Counted from the stretch's first letter, positions 17,910 to 25,836 are shown. The stretch: DNA of 63,631 bases from Amycolatopsis coloradensis (GCF_037997115.1 NZ_CP150484.1:5637030-5700660), one strand, 5' to 3'. The notes: generated by a model not told the origin, from the sequence alone. A program made the numbers and translations.

Positions 17910-17976
17910 CGCTGACGTCAAGGCCCGCCGGGGCACGTCGCCCCAGCTGCCGGACGCCCCGCGCCGAGGTCCCGGC

Positions 17977-18387
17977 CTACTCGGTGATCGTGGTCCAGGG
18001 CCGACAGGTCACTTCCTCACCGTTGTCCCAAGCGCAGGCTTTGAACTTGGCCGTCTCACCGTTGGCGAAACCAGGGATCTTCACGATGACCGTCGCACCG
18101 TTCTTGGCGTGGACGGTCTTTTCGAAGGAGTCGTGGACCACCGTCATTTTGACGGAATAGCCGGGCGGGAAGAGGTCGTCGTTGAGAAACAGCTGGTCAT
18201 AATCCTTGCCTTCGTGGTGGTCATTCCACCTGACCTCGCCGTAGGCGTTTCCGCTCCCGATGTACCAGTGCGCTCCATCCGGTGTGTCGGCGGCCGCAGA
18301 GGCCGGGACGGCAAAGGCGCCCAGAGCCAAGGCGGCGACCATCCCGGCGGTCATAGCGATCCTGCGTATCACTTTTCGTCCCCTCAT
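17977..18387 (-). CDS. Secreted protein of unknown function
   Basis: 136-residue exported protein with a signal peptide (RRIAMTAGMVAALALGAFAV, cleavage after ASAAA near residue 33). The mature part (about 100 residues) is rich in aromatic and charged residues, with two Cys near the C-terminus (KACAWD and VTCRPW) and an alternating pattern that suggests a beta-sandwich. I do not recognise a family. The ATG at 18387 has no strong Shine-Dalgarno; an ATG twelve codons later is an alternative start. Confidence 0.7.
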   Translation of the reverse strand: MRGRKVIRRIAMTAGMVAALALGAFAVPASAAADTPDGAHWYIGSGNAYGEVRWNDHHEGKDYDQLFLNDDLFPPGYSVKMTVVHDSFEKTVHAKNGATVIVKIPGFANGETAKFKACAWDNGEEVTCRPWTTITE

Positions 18388-18613
18388 GGTGCGGATTGGT
18401 TAAGCGGCCCCATTTCGTCAGGGCGTGGGCATCAGTGTCACCGGCGAGACGGACCGGGCACACACCCTTTTCGCCAAGGCGCAAAGGGCGTTGTTGGCCT
18501 GCCGCATCAGCACCTCGCGATCATCCGCGCATGGCGAAGTCGCGCAGGGAACCGCGAGAGCTTCCCGCGAGTCCCAGTTGAGAACTGGACGTACCACGAC
18601 TACAAGGGGATGC

Positions 18614-19591
18614 ATGAAGACCCTACTCAAGAAGGCGACGATCACTGCCGCGGCGAGCGTGCTGATGCTCGGCCTCACCACGGTGGGCACCGCCTCCGCT
18701 GAGGCCGCGGCCATCACCTGCGACACGAAGTCCAGCGGCAAGGACGGCCCCTTCTACCACGGGGAATCGGCCTCTTACGCCTACGACAACCGGTTCAGCA
18801 AGAGTCACCCTGTGCCCGCGCTGGCGACCAACATCCCGCAGGGCACGGCGACCTGGTCGAACTGGGACGGGTCGAACGACCTGATCCTGGTCACCTCGTA
18901 CGAGTCGGGCCACCGCAGCGCGATCATCATCGGGATCGACGCCAAGACCGGCAAGCAGGTCGGCCAGGCGCTGCTCGCTTACTCGCACGTCGGCGGGATC
19001 GCCGTATTCGAGAAGCAGGGTTGGGCATTCGTGTCGGGCAAGGGCGACACGATTCGCAAGTACTCGCTGGCGAAGCTGAAGACCGCGATCAAGAAGTCGC
19101 TGCCCATTGAGCAGGAAGGCAAGGCGCAGACCGTCTACGCCTCCTCGTTCCTTACCAGCCACGGCCCGAGCAACACCCTGTGGGCGGGCAAGTTCGAAGA
19201 CTCCGAGCGCGGACTGATGCACTCGTACACCGTCGGCGCCGACGGCAAGCTGGGCTACCGGCCGGGGTCGTGGGAGGTGCCGACGAAGACGCAGGGCCTC
19301 ATCGTCACCAAGGACCTGTTCATCTACAGCACTTCGCACGGCAGGAACAACCGCAGCAACCTCTACGTGGTCCGGCGCGGCGCCGGCGACAAAGACCTGG
19401 ACACGGCCAAGAAGCACTGCTTCCGCGCGCCGAGCATGTCCGAGGGGCTGACGGTCTACGGCAGCAACGTCTACCTGGCGTTCGAGTCCGGCGCGCACTA
19501 CTACAGCAAGGCCGCGGACAAGCCGAGGAACATCATCTCGAACCTGCACAAGGCGCAGCTGTCGTCTTTGGAGGCGCTGGCGCCCCGGTGA
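18614..19591 (+). CDS. Secreted protein of unknown function, repeat fold
   Basis: 325-residue exported protein with a signal peptide (KKATITAAASVLMLGLTTVG, cleavage after ASAEA near residue 32). The mature part has recurring segments such as GIDAKTGKQVGQALL, VFEKQGWAFVSG, YTVGADGKLGY and LYVVRRGAGD that look like beta-propeller blades, so it may bind a ligand or surface rather than catalyse. Two Cys (ITCDTK and KHCFRAP) could bridge. The ATG at 18614 is preceded by AAGGGGA. Long open sequence upstream of the ATG has no signal character and was excluded. Confidence 0.75.
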   Translation: MKTLLKKATITAAASVLMLGLTTVGTASAEAAAITCDTKSSGKDGPFYHGESASYAYDNRFSKSHPVPALATNIPQGTATWSNWDGSNDLILVTSYESGHRSAIIIGIDAKTGKQVGQALLAYSHVGGIAVFEKQGWAFVSGKGDTIRKYSLAKLKTAIKKSLPIEQEGKAQTVYASSFLTSHGPSNTLWAGKFEDSERGLMHSYTVGADGKLGYRPGSWEVPTKTQGLIVTKDLFIYSTSHGRNNRSNLYVVRRGAGDKDLDTAKKHCFRAPSMSEGLTVYGSNVYLAFESGAHYYSKAADKPRNIISNLHKAQLSSLEALAPR

Positions 19592-19602
19592 AGCGTCGGC
19601 AA

Positions 19603-19638
19603 GCGGGCGAGGACGGTCAGGTCACCATCCTCGCCCGC
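19603..19638. terminator. Bidirectional terminator
   Basis: GCGGGCGAGGA (19603-19613) pairs with TCCTCGCCCGC (19628-19638), and flanking GGCA/TGCC extends the stem. It lies between the convergent propeller-like protein and protease genes. Confidence 0.65.
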
Positions 19639-19656
19639 TGCCGAAGCGCAGGAGCG

Positions 19657-20478
19657 TCAGTGGTGTCCGAGAATGGTGCGGTGGATCCAGCCCTTGTAGG
19701 CGGGCACGCTGGTGTAGAGGCCGGGTCCGTTGGCGCAGGGCACGTCGTTGTCACCAGGCCCCGAGGTGACGCCGATCAGCTCCCATCGGCCCCACTTCCC
19801 GCGCTGGATCTGCGGTCCGCCGGAGTCCCCCATGCACGCCATCGCACCAGGCTCGCGGCTGATCGTGCAGAGCCGGGTCGAGTCCGCGTAGCCGGGCGAG
19901 CATTCCGACACCGCTCCCCGGCGGGTGTCGAGCTGCTGGAGTCGTTCGGGGAAGACCACTTCGGTGATGTCGGCGGTGTCGACCGTGGTGCCGAAGCCCA
20001 TCAAGCGTGTCGGTGTGCCGGGGCGGCCGGGGCGGCCGGCGATGCGGATGGGCTGTTCGGAGACGGGGCGGTCCAGGCGTACCAGCGCGATGTCGTTCTT
20101 GTTCGGCGCACCTGGCTGGTAACCGGGGTGGCGCACCATGCGATCGATCGCCCGCACGGTGCCGCCGGAGGTCCGGCGCTCGCTGCCGACGCGCACCGTC
20201 CCCTCCGGCTGAGCCGGGTTGTTCCCCGGGTCGACACAGTGCGCCGCGGTCACCACCCACTGCGGGTGGATCAGCACGGCCCCGCAGACACCTTTGGCGT
20301 TGTTCAGCTCGGGCACGACCTCCGGGATCGACGCCATGAACTCGTAGCGCTCGGTGGAGTCCTTCCCGTTCACCACGGCATCGGCACTGCCGGGTAAGGC
20401 GATCGCGCAGAAAGCTCCCACCAGCGCAACACTGGCGGCACGAATCAGGTGGCTGCGCACGGAACCCGCTCTCGTCAT
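19657..20478 (-). CDS. Secreted trypsin-like serine protease (S1A)
   Basis: Exported endopeptidase of 273 residues. A signal peptide ends near residue 35 and the mature chain starts close to VVNGKDSTERYEFMASI, which fits activation of a trypsin zymogen. The triad is His80 in TAAHC, Asp129 in NDIALVRLD and Ser219 in GDSGGP, with six Cys for disulfides. The residue six before the catalytic Ser lies in GAMACM rather than Asp, so trypsin-like specificity for Lys/Arg is doubtful. The ATG at 20478 follows AAGGAA; an in-frame start 135 bases upstream lacks any signal. It stands alone between terminators. Confidence 0.92.
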   Translation of the reverse strand: MTRAGSVRSHLIRAASVALVGAFCAIALPGSADAVVNGKDSTERYEFMASIPEVVPELNNAKGVCGAVLIHPQWVVTAAHCVDPGNNPAQPEGTVRVGSERRTSGGTVRAIDRMVRHPGYQPGAPNKNDIALVRLDRPVSEQPIRIAGRPGRPGTPTRLMGFGTTVDTADITEVVFPERLQQLDTRRGAVSECSPGYADSTRLCTISREPGAMACMGDSGGPQIQRGKWGRWELIGVTSGPGDNDVPCANGPGLYTSVPAYKGWIHRTILGHH

Positions 20479-20617
20479 ACGTTTCCTTAGTTCGAGTACT
20501 TCGGATCGATCGGGTCCAGCATCGCGGCCCGCCTCGTCCTGGACCATCGGGTCAGCCCGTGGATGCGTCGTGGTGCCTGCTCGACGCCGCGCGGTAGGGC
20601 TCGCCCTACTCACCCTT

Positions 20618-20644
20618 GGTTTCGACCGGGCCGGGATCGGTTAT
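20618..20644 (+). promoter_or_regulatory. Candidate stress sigma factor (SigB/SigF-type) promoter
   Basis: GGTTT at 20618-20622 and GGTTAT at 20639-20644 are separated by 16 bases and resemble the GGTTT-N16-GGGTAT promoters of actinobacterial SigB/SigF sigma factors, with one mismatch in the -10. It would drive the ChaB-like stress gene. Confidence 0.4.
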
Positions 20645-20678
20645 CCGATAGCGCGATCCGTGAGGAAGGAGGTCCGCC

Positions 20679-21083
20679 ATGCCAGGACGGGAAGACCTGC
20701 CCAGCACGCTCTTGCGTTCGCCGCGCGAGGCTCAGGACACCTGGGTGGCCGCGCATGATTCGGCGCTCGAAACCTACGGGCCCGGCCGCCGTGCCAGCCA
20801 GACCGCGTTCGCGGCCGTGAAGCACTCCTTCGAAAAAGTCGGTGATCATTGGGAGCCGAAGGAGCGCCGCGGGCCGTCCGACGAGCAGGCCGCGGGCGGT
20901 GCCGGGCAGCGTACGAAGAGCACCCACGGAGGCGTCGACGCGCGAGCCGGAAAGGAGCACCTGTATCAGCGGGCCCGCGAGCTCGGGGTTCGCGGGCGTT
21001 CCCGCATGTCGAAGAGCGAACTGGTCAAGGCGCTCGAGAAAGCCAGCCGCCGCGAGACCGCTCGCGCCCGGCAGAGCCGGTAA
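20679..21083 (+). CDS. ChaB family protein with Rho N-terminal-like domain
   Basis: Small basic protein of 134 residues. Residues about 8-60 (REAQDTWVAAHDSALETYG and AFAAVKHSFEKVGDHWEPKE) match the ChaB family. Residues about 92-125 (YQRARELGVRGRSRMSKSELVKALEKAS) match the SAP/Rho-N helical motif that binds nucleic acid. Function in the cell is unknown; in actinobacteria such genes are often stress induced. A strong AGGAAGGAGG lies before the ATG, and a candidate SigB/SigF promoter precedes it. Followed by a hairpin terminator. Confidence 0.85.
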   Translation: MPGREDLPSTLLRSPREAQDTWVAAHDSALETYGPGRRASQTAFAAVKHSFEKVGDHWEPKERRGPSDEQAAGGAGQRTKSTHGGVDARAGKEHLYQRARELGVRGRSRMSKSELVKALEKASRRETARARQSR

Positions 21084-21110
21084 CGACCGGCACCGAGGTC
21101 GTCACGGGGA

Positions 21111-21139
21111 GAGGCCGGCTCGTCGTAGGAGCCGGCCTC
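21111..21139. terminator. Bidirectional terminator after ChaB-like gene
   Basis: GAGGCCGGCTC and GAGCCGGCCTC form an 11-base-pair stem around a 7-base loop, between the ChaB-like gene and the convergent 43-residue peptide gene. Confidence 0.75.
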
Positions 21140-21155
21140 CATCCCTAGTGAAGGC

Positions 21156-21287
21156 TCACTCCCGGCCGAGCACGATCGTGGGCTCAAGCTCGAAAGCCGT
21201 TTCCTCCAGGGCATCGTTCTCGCCGCGTGGTTCCGGCACGGCCACCCGTTCGGCCGATGACTCGGGCTCTTCGTATGCGTGTGTCAT
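21156..21287 (-). CDS. Small acidic peptide (43 residues), RiPP-leader-like
   Basis: A short gene with a plausible Shine-Dalgarno (GGAG, nine bases before the ATG) and its own terminator. The product is acidic and ends AFELEPTIVLGRE. The FELE segment resembles the FxLD motif of leader peptides of one lanthipeptide class, but there is no Cys- and Ser/Thr-rich core after it and no modification enzyme nearby. It could be a truncated precursor, a regulator-binding peptide or a small protein of another kind. I do not assign a function. Confidence 0.45.
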   Translation of the reverse strand: MTHAYEEPESSAERVAVPEPRGENDALEETAFELEPTIVLGRE

Positions 21288-21376
21288 GGTTCTCAACTCC
21301 GTTGGTGTCGCATCCGGCTGGTGGAGGCCGGCACGAGGCGATTACCCGGTGATCCGGAGATCAATCATCCGGCGGG

Positions 21377-22525
21377 TCACCACCGCACGCTGAATTCGGC
21401 CGCTGCCCCACTGCCGGTTTTCACCAACCGGGCGATCCGGCTCCGCCGTTCCGGCGAAGGATCCTCATGCGGAAGCAAGCTCGCGTCGGTGATGTAATTC
21501 CACGAAGCCCACCACGAACCATCGGGCGCCTGGAACGCGTTGAACGCGCCAGGACCCCGCTTGTTGCCCGGCAGGTTCTTCTTGCGGTACTCGTCCGGCA
21601 GACCGGGCCGGAATCGCGGCTCACCGTCCGGGTCCGGCTGATAGGAGAAATACGCCCGCTGCTCGGCCATCGGGGTGCACCGGTTGTCGGTCAGCGCGGT
21701 TCCGCAGTAGGCGACGCCGGTCGCATAGCGGTTCGCGTACCAGTTGTTCCCCGAGTAGAAGAGGTACCAGCCACCGTCGATGCGGACGGCGTTGGGATTC
21801 TCGATCGTGAGGACGTCGTCGGACGGACTGTTGTGGTGCGTCCACTCGAGATTCGCGTTGTCGATGAGCTTCTTCGCGTCGGCTTCGGCTATCCGCCGCA
21901 CGTGGCGAGGCCGGTCGAAGTCCAGTTTCGCCGCCCCCAGAGCGGTGACGCGGTCCTGCGTCCACGCGCCGTTGCGCAAGGTCAGCCAGACCTCGCCTTG
22001 TCCCCTGCTCACGTCGGCGTCGATCGCCCACCCGCGATCCGGGCAGAACAGCGGATCGGCGTTGGCGACGAAGCCTCCCGTGGCCCGCAACGAGGTGGCG
22101 TAGCCGACGCAGTGTTTCGCCTGGCCGGCGGGCTCGGGGCCGGGAAGCGCCGCGCTGTAGAACACATAGTAGACGACACGGCCGTCCTCCTGGTGCGCGA
22201 ACAACGCCGGTGTCCACAGTGGAGAGTCGGGTCTCGCCCAGTATCCCGCGGGGAACGTGACGCCGTCCCAGGCGTCGCCATCGACGGCGCCTCGGCGCTG
22301 GAACGATCCGCCACCGAACTCGACTTCGGTGTACGGCAACTTCTTGCCGGGAATGCTCGCGCCGACCGCGACATAGGTGTTCGTCTCCGGCACCCGCATC
22401 AGATCCGCCGCCGGGAACCGGAAGTCCAGCGACTCGTCGCGCGGCCCGGTTTCGGCTGTCGCGGACGGCACGGCCGTCAGCAGGCTGACGCCGCATACGA
22501 GGGCGATCAGGGCGCGTCGCATCAT
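21377..22525 (-). CDS. Secreted glycoside hydrolase, GH43-like
   Basis: Exported protein of 382 residues with a signal peptide ending PSATAET (about residue 25) and a five-bladed propeller of the GH43 type. Blade signatures include LDFRFPAADLMRVPETNTYV, YWARPDSPLWTPALF, NAVRIDGGWYLFYSGNNWY and GAFNAFQAPDGSWWASWNY. The family contains arabinanases and beta-xylosidases; the exact sugar cannot be named. Its ATG overlaps the stop of the upstream phosphodiesterase gene (ATGATG against TGA at 22522-22524), so the two are translated together. Confidence 0.82.
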   Translation of the reverse strand: MMRRALIALVCGVSLLTAVPSATAETGPRDESLDFRFPAADLMRVPETNTYVAVGASIPGKKLPYTEVEFGGGSFQRRGAVDGDAWDGVTFPAGYWARPDSPLWTPALFAHQEDGRVVYYVFYSAALPGPEPAGQAKHCVGYATSLRATGGFVANADPLFCPDRGWAIDADVSRGQGEVWLTLRNGAWTQDRVTALGAAKLDFDRPRHVRRIAEADAKKLIDNANLEWTHHNSPSDDVLTIENPNAVRIDGGWYLFYSGNNWYANRYATGVAYCGTALTDNRCTPMAEQRAYFSYQPDPDGEPRFRPGLPDEYRKKNLPGNKRGPGAFNAFQAPDGSWWASWNYITDASLLPHEDPSPERRSRIARLVKTGSGAAAEFSVRW

Positions 22526-23334
22526 CGGGTCACCGTCACCCGAACGCGCACCGGACGGTGGTCACTTCCGTAGCCGCCGAGGGCGTCCACCGCGGACCCT
22601 GTCGAGTCCTTCTTCGCCCACACGTGGTCGATGGACCTGGTGCCATGGCTCGGAGCGCTGTAGGAATCGGCCACTCGCCGCAGCCCCGTCATCAGGTCCG
22701 AACCCGGTTCGGCGTTGAAGTCACCCATGACGACGGGCTCGGCCGCACGCGAGGAGAACCAGTCCGCGGTGGCACGGACCTGCAGATTGTGCAGTTCACG
22801 GTTGAGGGCGAACCGCTGCGCGGACGGGGTCAGGTGCACGACGCCCACGACCCACTCGAAGCCCGCGCCTCCCACCCGCACCCAGTTGACGTACTTCGGT
22901 GGCACCCAGCAGCCACAGTCGCCGGGCTCCGCGGGGCCGGTACCGGGTGTGGACGGGTCCACTTTGGACGCGGGTGAGATCTCGTGCGCGCCGTGGCCGG
23001 TGACGGACATGGTGCCGCGCACGAGGATGGCGTTGTGCTTGACAGCGCGACGGTCCGACTCGTAGATGGCGACGTACCCCGTCGCGGCCGCGGCCTCCTT
23101 CACCACCTCCTCGCGGTCGGCGACCTCCTGCAGCCCGATGACGGCGGGGCGTTCGGTCTCGAGGAGACGGACGAGGTCGGCCTTGAGCCCGCCCGCGTCG
23201 CCCACGTTGTAGGTGACGACCTTGATCGTGCGTTCGGTCGCCACCTCGGCGGCCTCCGCGCCGGGCACCGCGACGAGCGCGGCGAACGGCACCAGCAGTG
23301 CCAGCGCGAGGGTCTTGCGCCTCGAATGCTTCAT
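22522..23334 (-). CDS. Secreted endonuclease/exonuclease/phosphatase (EEP) family protein
   Basis: Exported metal-dependent phosphodiesterase or phosphatase of 270 residues. After the signal peptide (VPGAEAAEV near residue 30) the EEP motifs occur in order: VTYNVGDAGG, GLQEVAD with the metal-binding Glu, VMGDFNAEPG, SIDHVWAK and GSDHRPV. Substrates in the family range from nucleic acids to sphingomyelin and inositol phosphates, so extracellular DNase is only one option. It is the first gene of a two-gene unit with GH43. Its Shine-Dalgarno lies in the 3' arm of a hairpin. Confidence 0.86.
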   Translation of the reverse strand: MKHSRRKTLALALLVPFAALVAVPGAEAAEVATERTIKVVTYNVGDAGGLKADLVRLLETERPAVIGLQEVADREEVVKEAAAATGYVAIYESDRRAVKHNAILVRGTMSVTGHGAHEISPASKVDPSTPGTGPAEPGDCGCWVPPKYVNWVRVGGAGFEWVVGVVHLTPSAQRFALNRELHNLQVRATADWFSSRAAEPVVMGDFNAEPGSDLMTGLRRVADSYSAPSHGTRSIDHVWAKKDSTGSAVDALGGYGSDHRPVRVRVTVTR

Positions 23335-23336
23335 GG

Positions 23337-23368
23337 GATTCCCTCCAGTGTCGATGACGGAGGGAATC
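23337..23368 (-). promoter_or_regulatory. 5'-leader hairpin that hides the EEP ribosome-binding site
   Basis: On the transcript GATTCCCTCC (23359-23368 read in minus orientation) pairs with GGAGGGAATC ten bases long, around a 12-base loop, and the second arm carries the GGAGG of the gene starting at 23334. Folding would block ribosome entry. Confidence 0.5.
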
Positions 23369-23437
23369 GGACCATCGGCGGCCCGCCACGGGCAACGCTC
23401 CGCGCGATCCCGTCATTTTCCGGAAAGAATTGGCGGC

Positions 23438-23779
23438 CTACCCCTGCGAAGGGTTCTCCCAGACGAAGGTGACCTTGTTGCCCGCCGGATCCGCGATCTC
23501 CGTCAGCTTGACGAAGCCGAAGTCCTGGATCGGGCCGCACCCCACGCCGCGCCCCGCGAGGCCGCCGACGGTCTCGTCGATGTCCTCGACGACGAGGACC
23601 ACGGTGCTCCTACCCGCGGCTTCCGGGTCGTGGGCGACCTGGAGCCCGGCGTTCCCGGTGATCTGCCATTCCGCGACGCCTTCCATGGGTTCGGTGTCGG
23701 GCCGCCGCCCGATCCACTGCTCCTACCAGGCGACGGCGGCGGCATGGTCGGAAACCGGCAGGACCGCGTAGACATCTGT
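23438..23779 (-). pseudogene. VOC (glyoxalase) family protein, stop-interrupted
   Basis: The minus strand reads TDVYAVLPVSDHAAAVAW, then an in-frame TAG at 23723-23725, then EQWIGRRPDTEPMEGVAEWQ and a normal VOC C-terminus ending IADPAGNKVTFVWENP. The family consensus has an aromatic residue (often Tyr) at the stop, so a single base change explains it. No start codon remains before TDVY. An internal ATG at 23686 could start an 82-residue fragment lacking the first metal ligand region. Most likely inactive. Confidence 0.75.
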
Positions 23780-23835
23780 AGCCGGTTCGTCCGAGTTCGC
23801 CCCGGCTTTACAAGGTCACCTTTACCCTGCACCGC

Positions 23836-24228
23836 GTGACCGGCAGACGGACTATGAGGATGACAGCGCGGCTTTTCGCCGTGCTGGCCGTGCTCACCGC
23901 TGTCGCCCTCTTGCAGGGTTCCTTGTGCAGTGACGGAGCGGCGGCGGCCGGTTCGCCCTGCGCTCCCCTGTTCGCCGTCGAAGCCACCCACACCACGACC
24001 CCGGCCGACGAATGCGAGCCGGCCGAGTCCCTGCTGAGCCCGGCGGAACAGCCCCATCCGGACAACCACCTCGACGACGTCGCGGGGATCGGCATGGCAC
24101 TGCTGGCCGCGCTCGTCCTGCTCGTCCGGCATCATCGCCCCGGTGGGACGGGAGTACCGCCGTCCTCCCCGGCAAGGCGTTCGACGACCACTCCACCGCT
24201 CGTCCAGCTCTGCGTTTCCCGTACCTGA
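23836..24228 (+). CDS. Putative membrane protein of unknown function
   Basis: 130 residues with an N-terminal hydrophobic segment (LFAVLAVLTAVALLQGSLC) and a second one near residues 83-100 (VAGIGMALLAALVLLV), joined by a loop with three Cys exposed outside if both ends face the cytoplasm. No family recognised. It is followed 56 bases later by a DsbA-like and a VKOR gene, so the Cys-rich loop could be a substrate or partner of that oxidative system. GTG 23836, ATG 23854 and ATG 23860 are all possible starts. Confidence 0.65.
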   Translation: MTGRRTMRMTARLFAVLAVLTAVALLQGSLCSDGAAAAGSPCAPLFAVEATHTTTPADECEPAESLLSPAEQPHPDNHLDDVAGIGMALLAALVLLVRHHRPGGTGVPPSSPARRSTTTPPLVQLCVSRT

Positions 24229-24284
24229 TCCGGCAAAGCCCCTGCCGCTTTCAGTTGCCGGAACCGAGCCAAGGACACAACAGA

Positions 24285-24953
24285 ATGACCAAGAACACCA
24301 AGGTTTCCCTGACGGTCGTGGCCGTCGTCGTCGCGGTCGTGGCCGCGTTGCTCGTCGTCACCAATCTGGGTGAGTACGCCCCGAGCGGGCAGGCGGACAC
24401 ACCCCCGGTCGTACCCGCGTCGATCCTCGTCCGGCCGGACAGCCATCGGCTCTCCGACCCGCCGGGCAGCAAGGTGACCGTCGTGGAGTTTCTCGACCTC
24501 GAATGCGAGGCGTGCGGCGCCGCGTTTCCCGGCGTCGAACGCCTCCGAGCCGAGTACGGCGACCGTGTCACCTTCGTGATGCGCTACTTCCCCATCCCGA
24601 GCCATCAGAACGCCGAACTCGCCGCGCGGGCCGTGGAGGCGGCGGGTGGACAGGGCAAGCTCGAACCGATGTACCGTCTGATGTTCGAGAAGCAGCCGGA
24701 GTGGGGCGACCAGCAGGTCTCCCACCGCGAGACCTTCCTCGGGTTCGCCCGCGAACTGGGTCTCGACTTGCAGGTCTTCGAAACCGCGCTCGACGACCCG
24801 GTCACCCTCGGCCGGGTGCTCGCCGACCGCACCGACGGCTCGAACATCGGCGTCGAGGGCACGCCGACGTTCTTCGTCAACGGCGTCAAGTTCTCGGGTT
24901 CACCGTCCTATCAGGGCCTCAAGGCCGTCATAGACCGGGAACTGGCGAAATGA
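24285..24953 (+). CDS. DsbA family thioredoxin-fold oxidoreductase, membrane anchored
   Basis: Introduces or shuffles disulfide bonds in exported proteins. One N-terminal membrane anchor (VVAVVVAVVAALLVVTNLG) is followed by an extracytoplasmic DsbA domain with the active-site CEAC (DLECEACGAAF), the cis-Pro loop EGTPTFFVNG and the helical insertion, 222 residues in all. The ATG at 24285 follows AAGGAC; upstream in-frame sequence is noncoding. Its stop overlaps the start of the VKOR gene (ATGA), so the two are made together and form an electron-transfer pair. Confidence 0.92.
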   Translation: MTKNTKVSLTVVAVVVAVVAALLVVTNLGEYAPSGQADTPPVVPASILVRPDSHRLSDPPGSKVTVVEFLDLECEACGAAFPGVERLRAEYGDRVTFVMRYFPIPSHQNAELAARAVEAAGGQGKLEPMYRLMFEKQPEWGDQQVSHRETFLGFARELGLDLQVFETALDDPVTLGRVLADRTDGSNIGVEGTPTFFVNGVKFSGSPSYQGLKAVIDRELAK

Positions 24954-25516
24954 CGCCGTTCGCCGTTCGGGTGACACCGTGGGTGCTGCTGGCCGGCGGC
25001 GCGATCGGGCTGCTGGCGTCGTTCGTGCTCACCGTCGAGAAGATCGCGCTGCTCAAGGACTTCTCCTACATCCCGACCTGCAGTGTCAACCCGGTGCTCA
25101 GCTGCGGGTCGATCATGAAGACGCCGCAGGCCGAGCTGTTCGGGTTCCCCAATCCGTTGCTGGGGATCGCCGGGTTCGGCGTGGTCGTGACGACCGGGGT
25201 CGCGTTGCTCGGCGGAGCAAAGCTCCCTCGCTGGTACTGGCTGGGCCTGCAAGCCGGCGCGGCCCTCGGTGTCGTCTTCGTGCACTGGCTGATGCTGCAG
25301 AGCCTGTACGTCATCGGCGCGCTGTGCCCGTACTGCATGGTCGTCTGGGCGGTCACCATCGCCGTCTTCTGGTACACGACCCTGCACAACCTCCACAAAG
25401 GACCGGAGGTGAAGGCGGCGATCCGATACCACAGCGTGGTCCTCGTGGTCTGGTACGCCGCCATCACCGTCGCGGTCCTGCAGGCCTTCTGGAGTTACTG
25501 GACGACGCTCGTCTGA
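24950..25516 (+). CDS. Vitamin K epoxide reductase (VKOR) family protein
   Basis: Integral membrane protein of 188 residues with about five hydrophobic segments that reoxidises DsbA and passes electrons to menaquinone. The loop Cys pair appears in PTCSVNPVLSCGS and the quinone-proximal CPYC motif in GALCPYCMVVW, as required for activity. In actinobacteria VKOR replaces DsbB. The start ATG overlaps the DsbA stop. Confidence 0.93.
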   Translation: MTPFAVRVTPWVLLAGGAIGLLASFVLTVEKIALLKDFSYIPTCSVNPVLSCGSIMKTPQAELFGFPNPLLGIAGFGVVVTTGVALLGGAKLPRWYWLGLQAGAALGVVFVHWLMLQSLYVIGALCPYCMVVWAVTIAVFWYTTLHNLHKGPEVKAAIRYHSVVLVVWYAAITVAVLQAFWSYWTTLV

Positions 25517-25763
25517 AGGCGGCTCCGGTCGAGACCACGCAATCCCCAGGCACAGAGCGCGCCGATCACCGTCAGGGCCAGCCACGGGAATTCCGGGAAG
25601 CCTGCCCGGCGCGCGAGGTCGAAGACGGTGCCGTCGCCGTGCCCGTCCAGGCAGCCACCAGCTCCGGAGCCCGCCACGACCGCAACAGCAAGGCCGCGAC
25701 GAGTCGACGAAGAGTAGCCGGGAAGACACTCACGGTTCCCACCGTAGCAAAGATCGGCTTCAT
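25495..25763 (-). pseudogene. Small membrane protein, apparently frameshifted
   Basis: One minus-strand frame starting at the ATG at 25763 gives FATVGTVSVFPATLRRLVAALLL. Another gives AVVAGSGAGGCLDGHGDG and the hydrophobic WLALTVIGALCAWGLRG, with codons of normal high third-position GC. Joining the two frames near 25690 would make a plausible exported or membrane protein of about 88 residues. The tail overlaps the VKOR gene by 22 bases. I cannot name a family, and it may be a real gene with a single error. Confidence 0.35.
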
Positions 25764-25775
25764 CTCCCATGAGTC

Positions 25776-25836
25776 TTAGTACTAGGTGCTTTAGTAGGAC
25801 TTCACCGGACACTCACCTCCGTCCCCGTACTACTAA
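25776..25836. promoter_or_regulatory. Cluster of TTAGTA/TACTAA motifs, possible BlaI-type operators
   Basis: TTAGTACTAG at 25776-25785 is nearly palindromic, TTAGTA repeats at 25791-25796, and the inverse TACTACTAA lies at 25828-25836. They sit before the NlpC/P60 gene, whose operon includes a BlaI-type repressor, and between it and a divergent gene remnant. BlaI binding is inferred from position. Confidence 0.35.
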
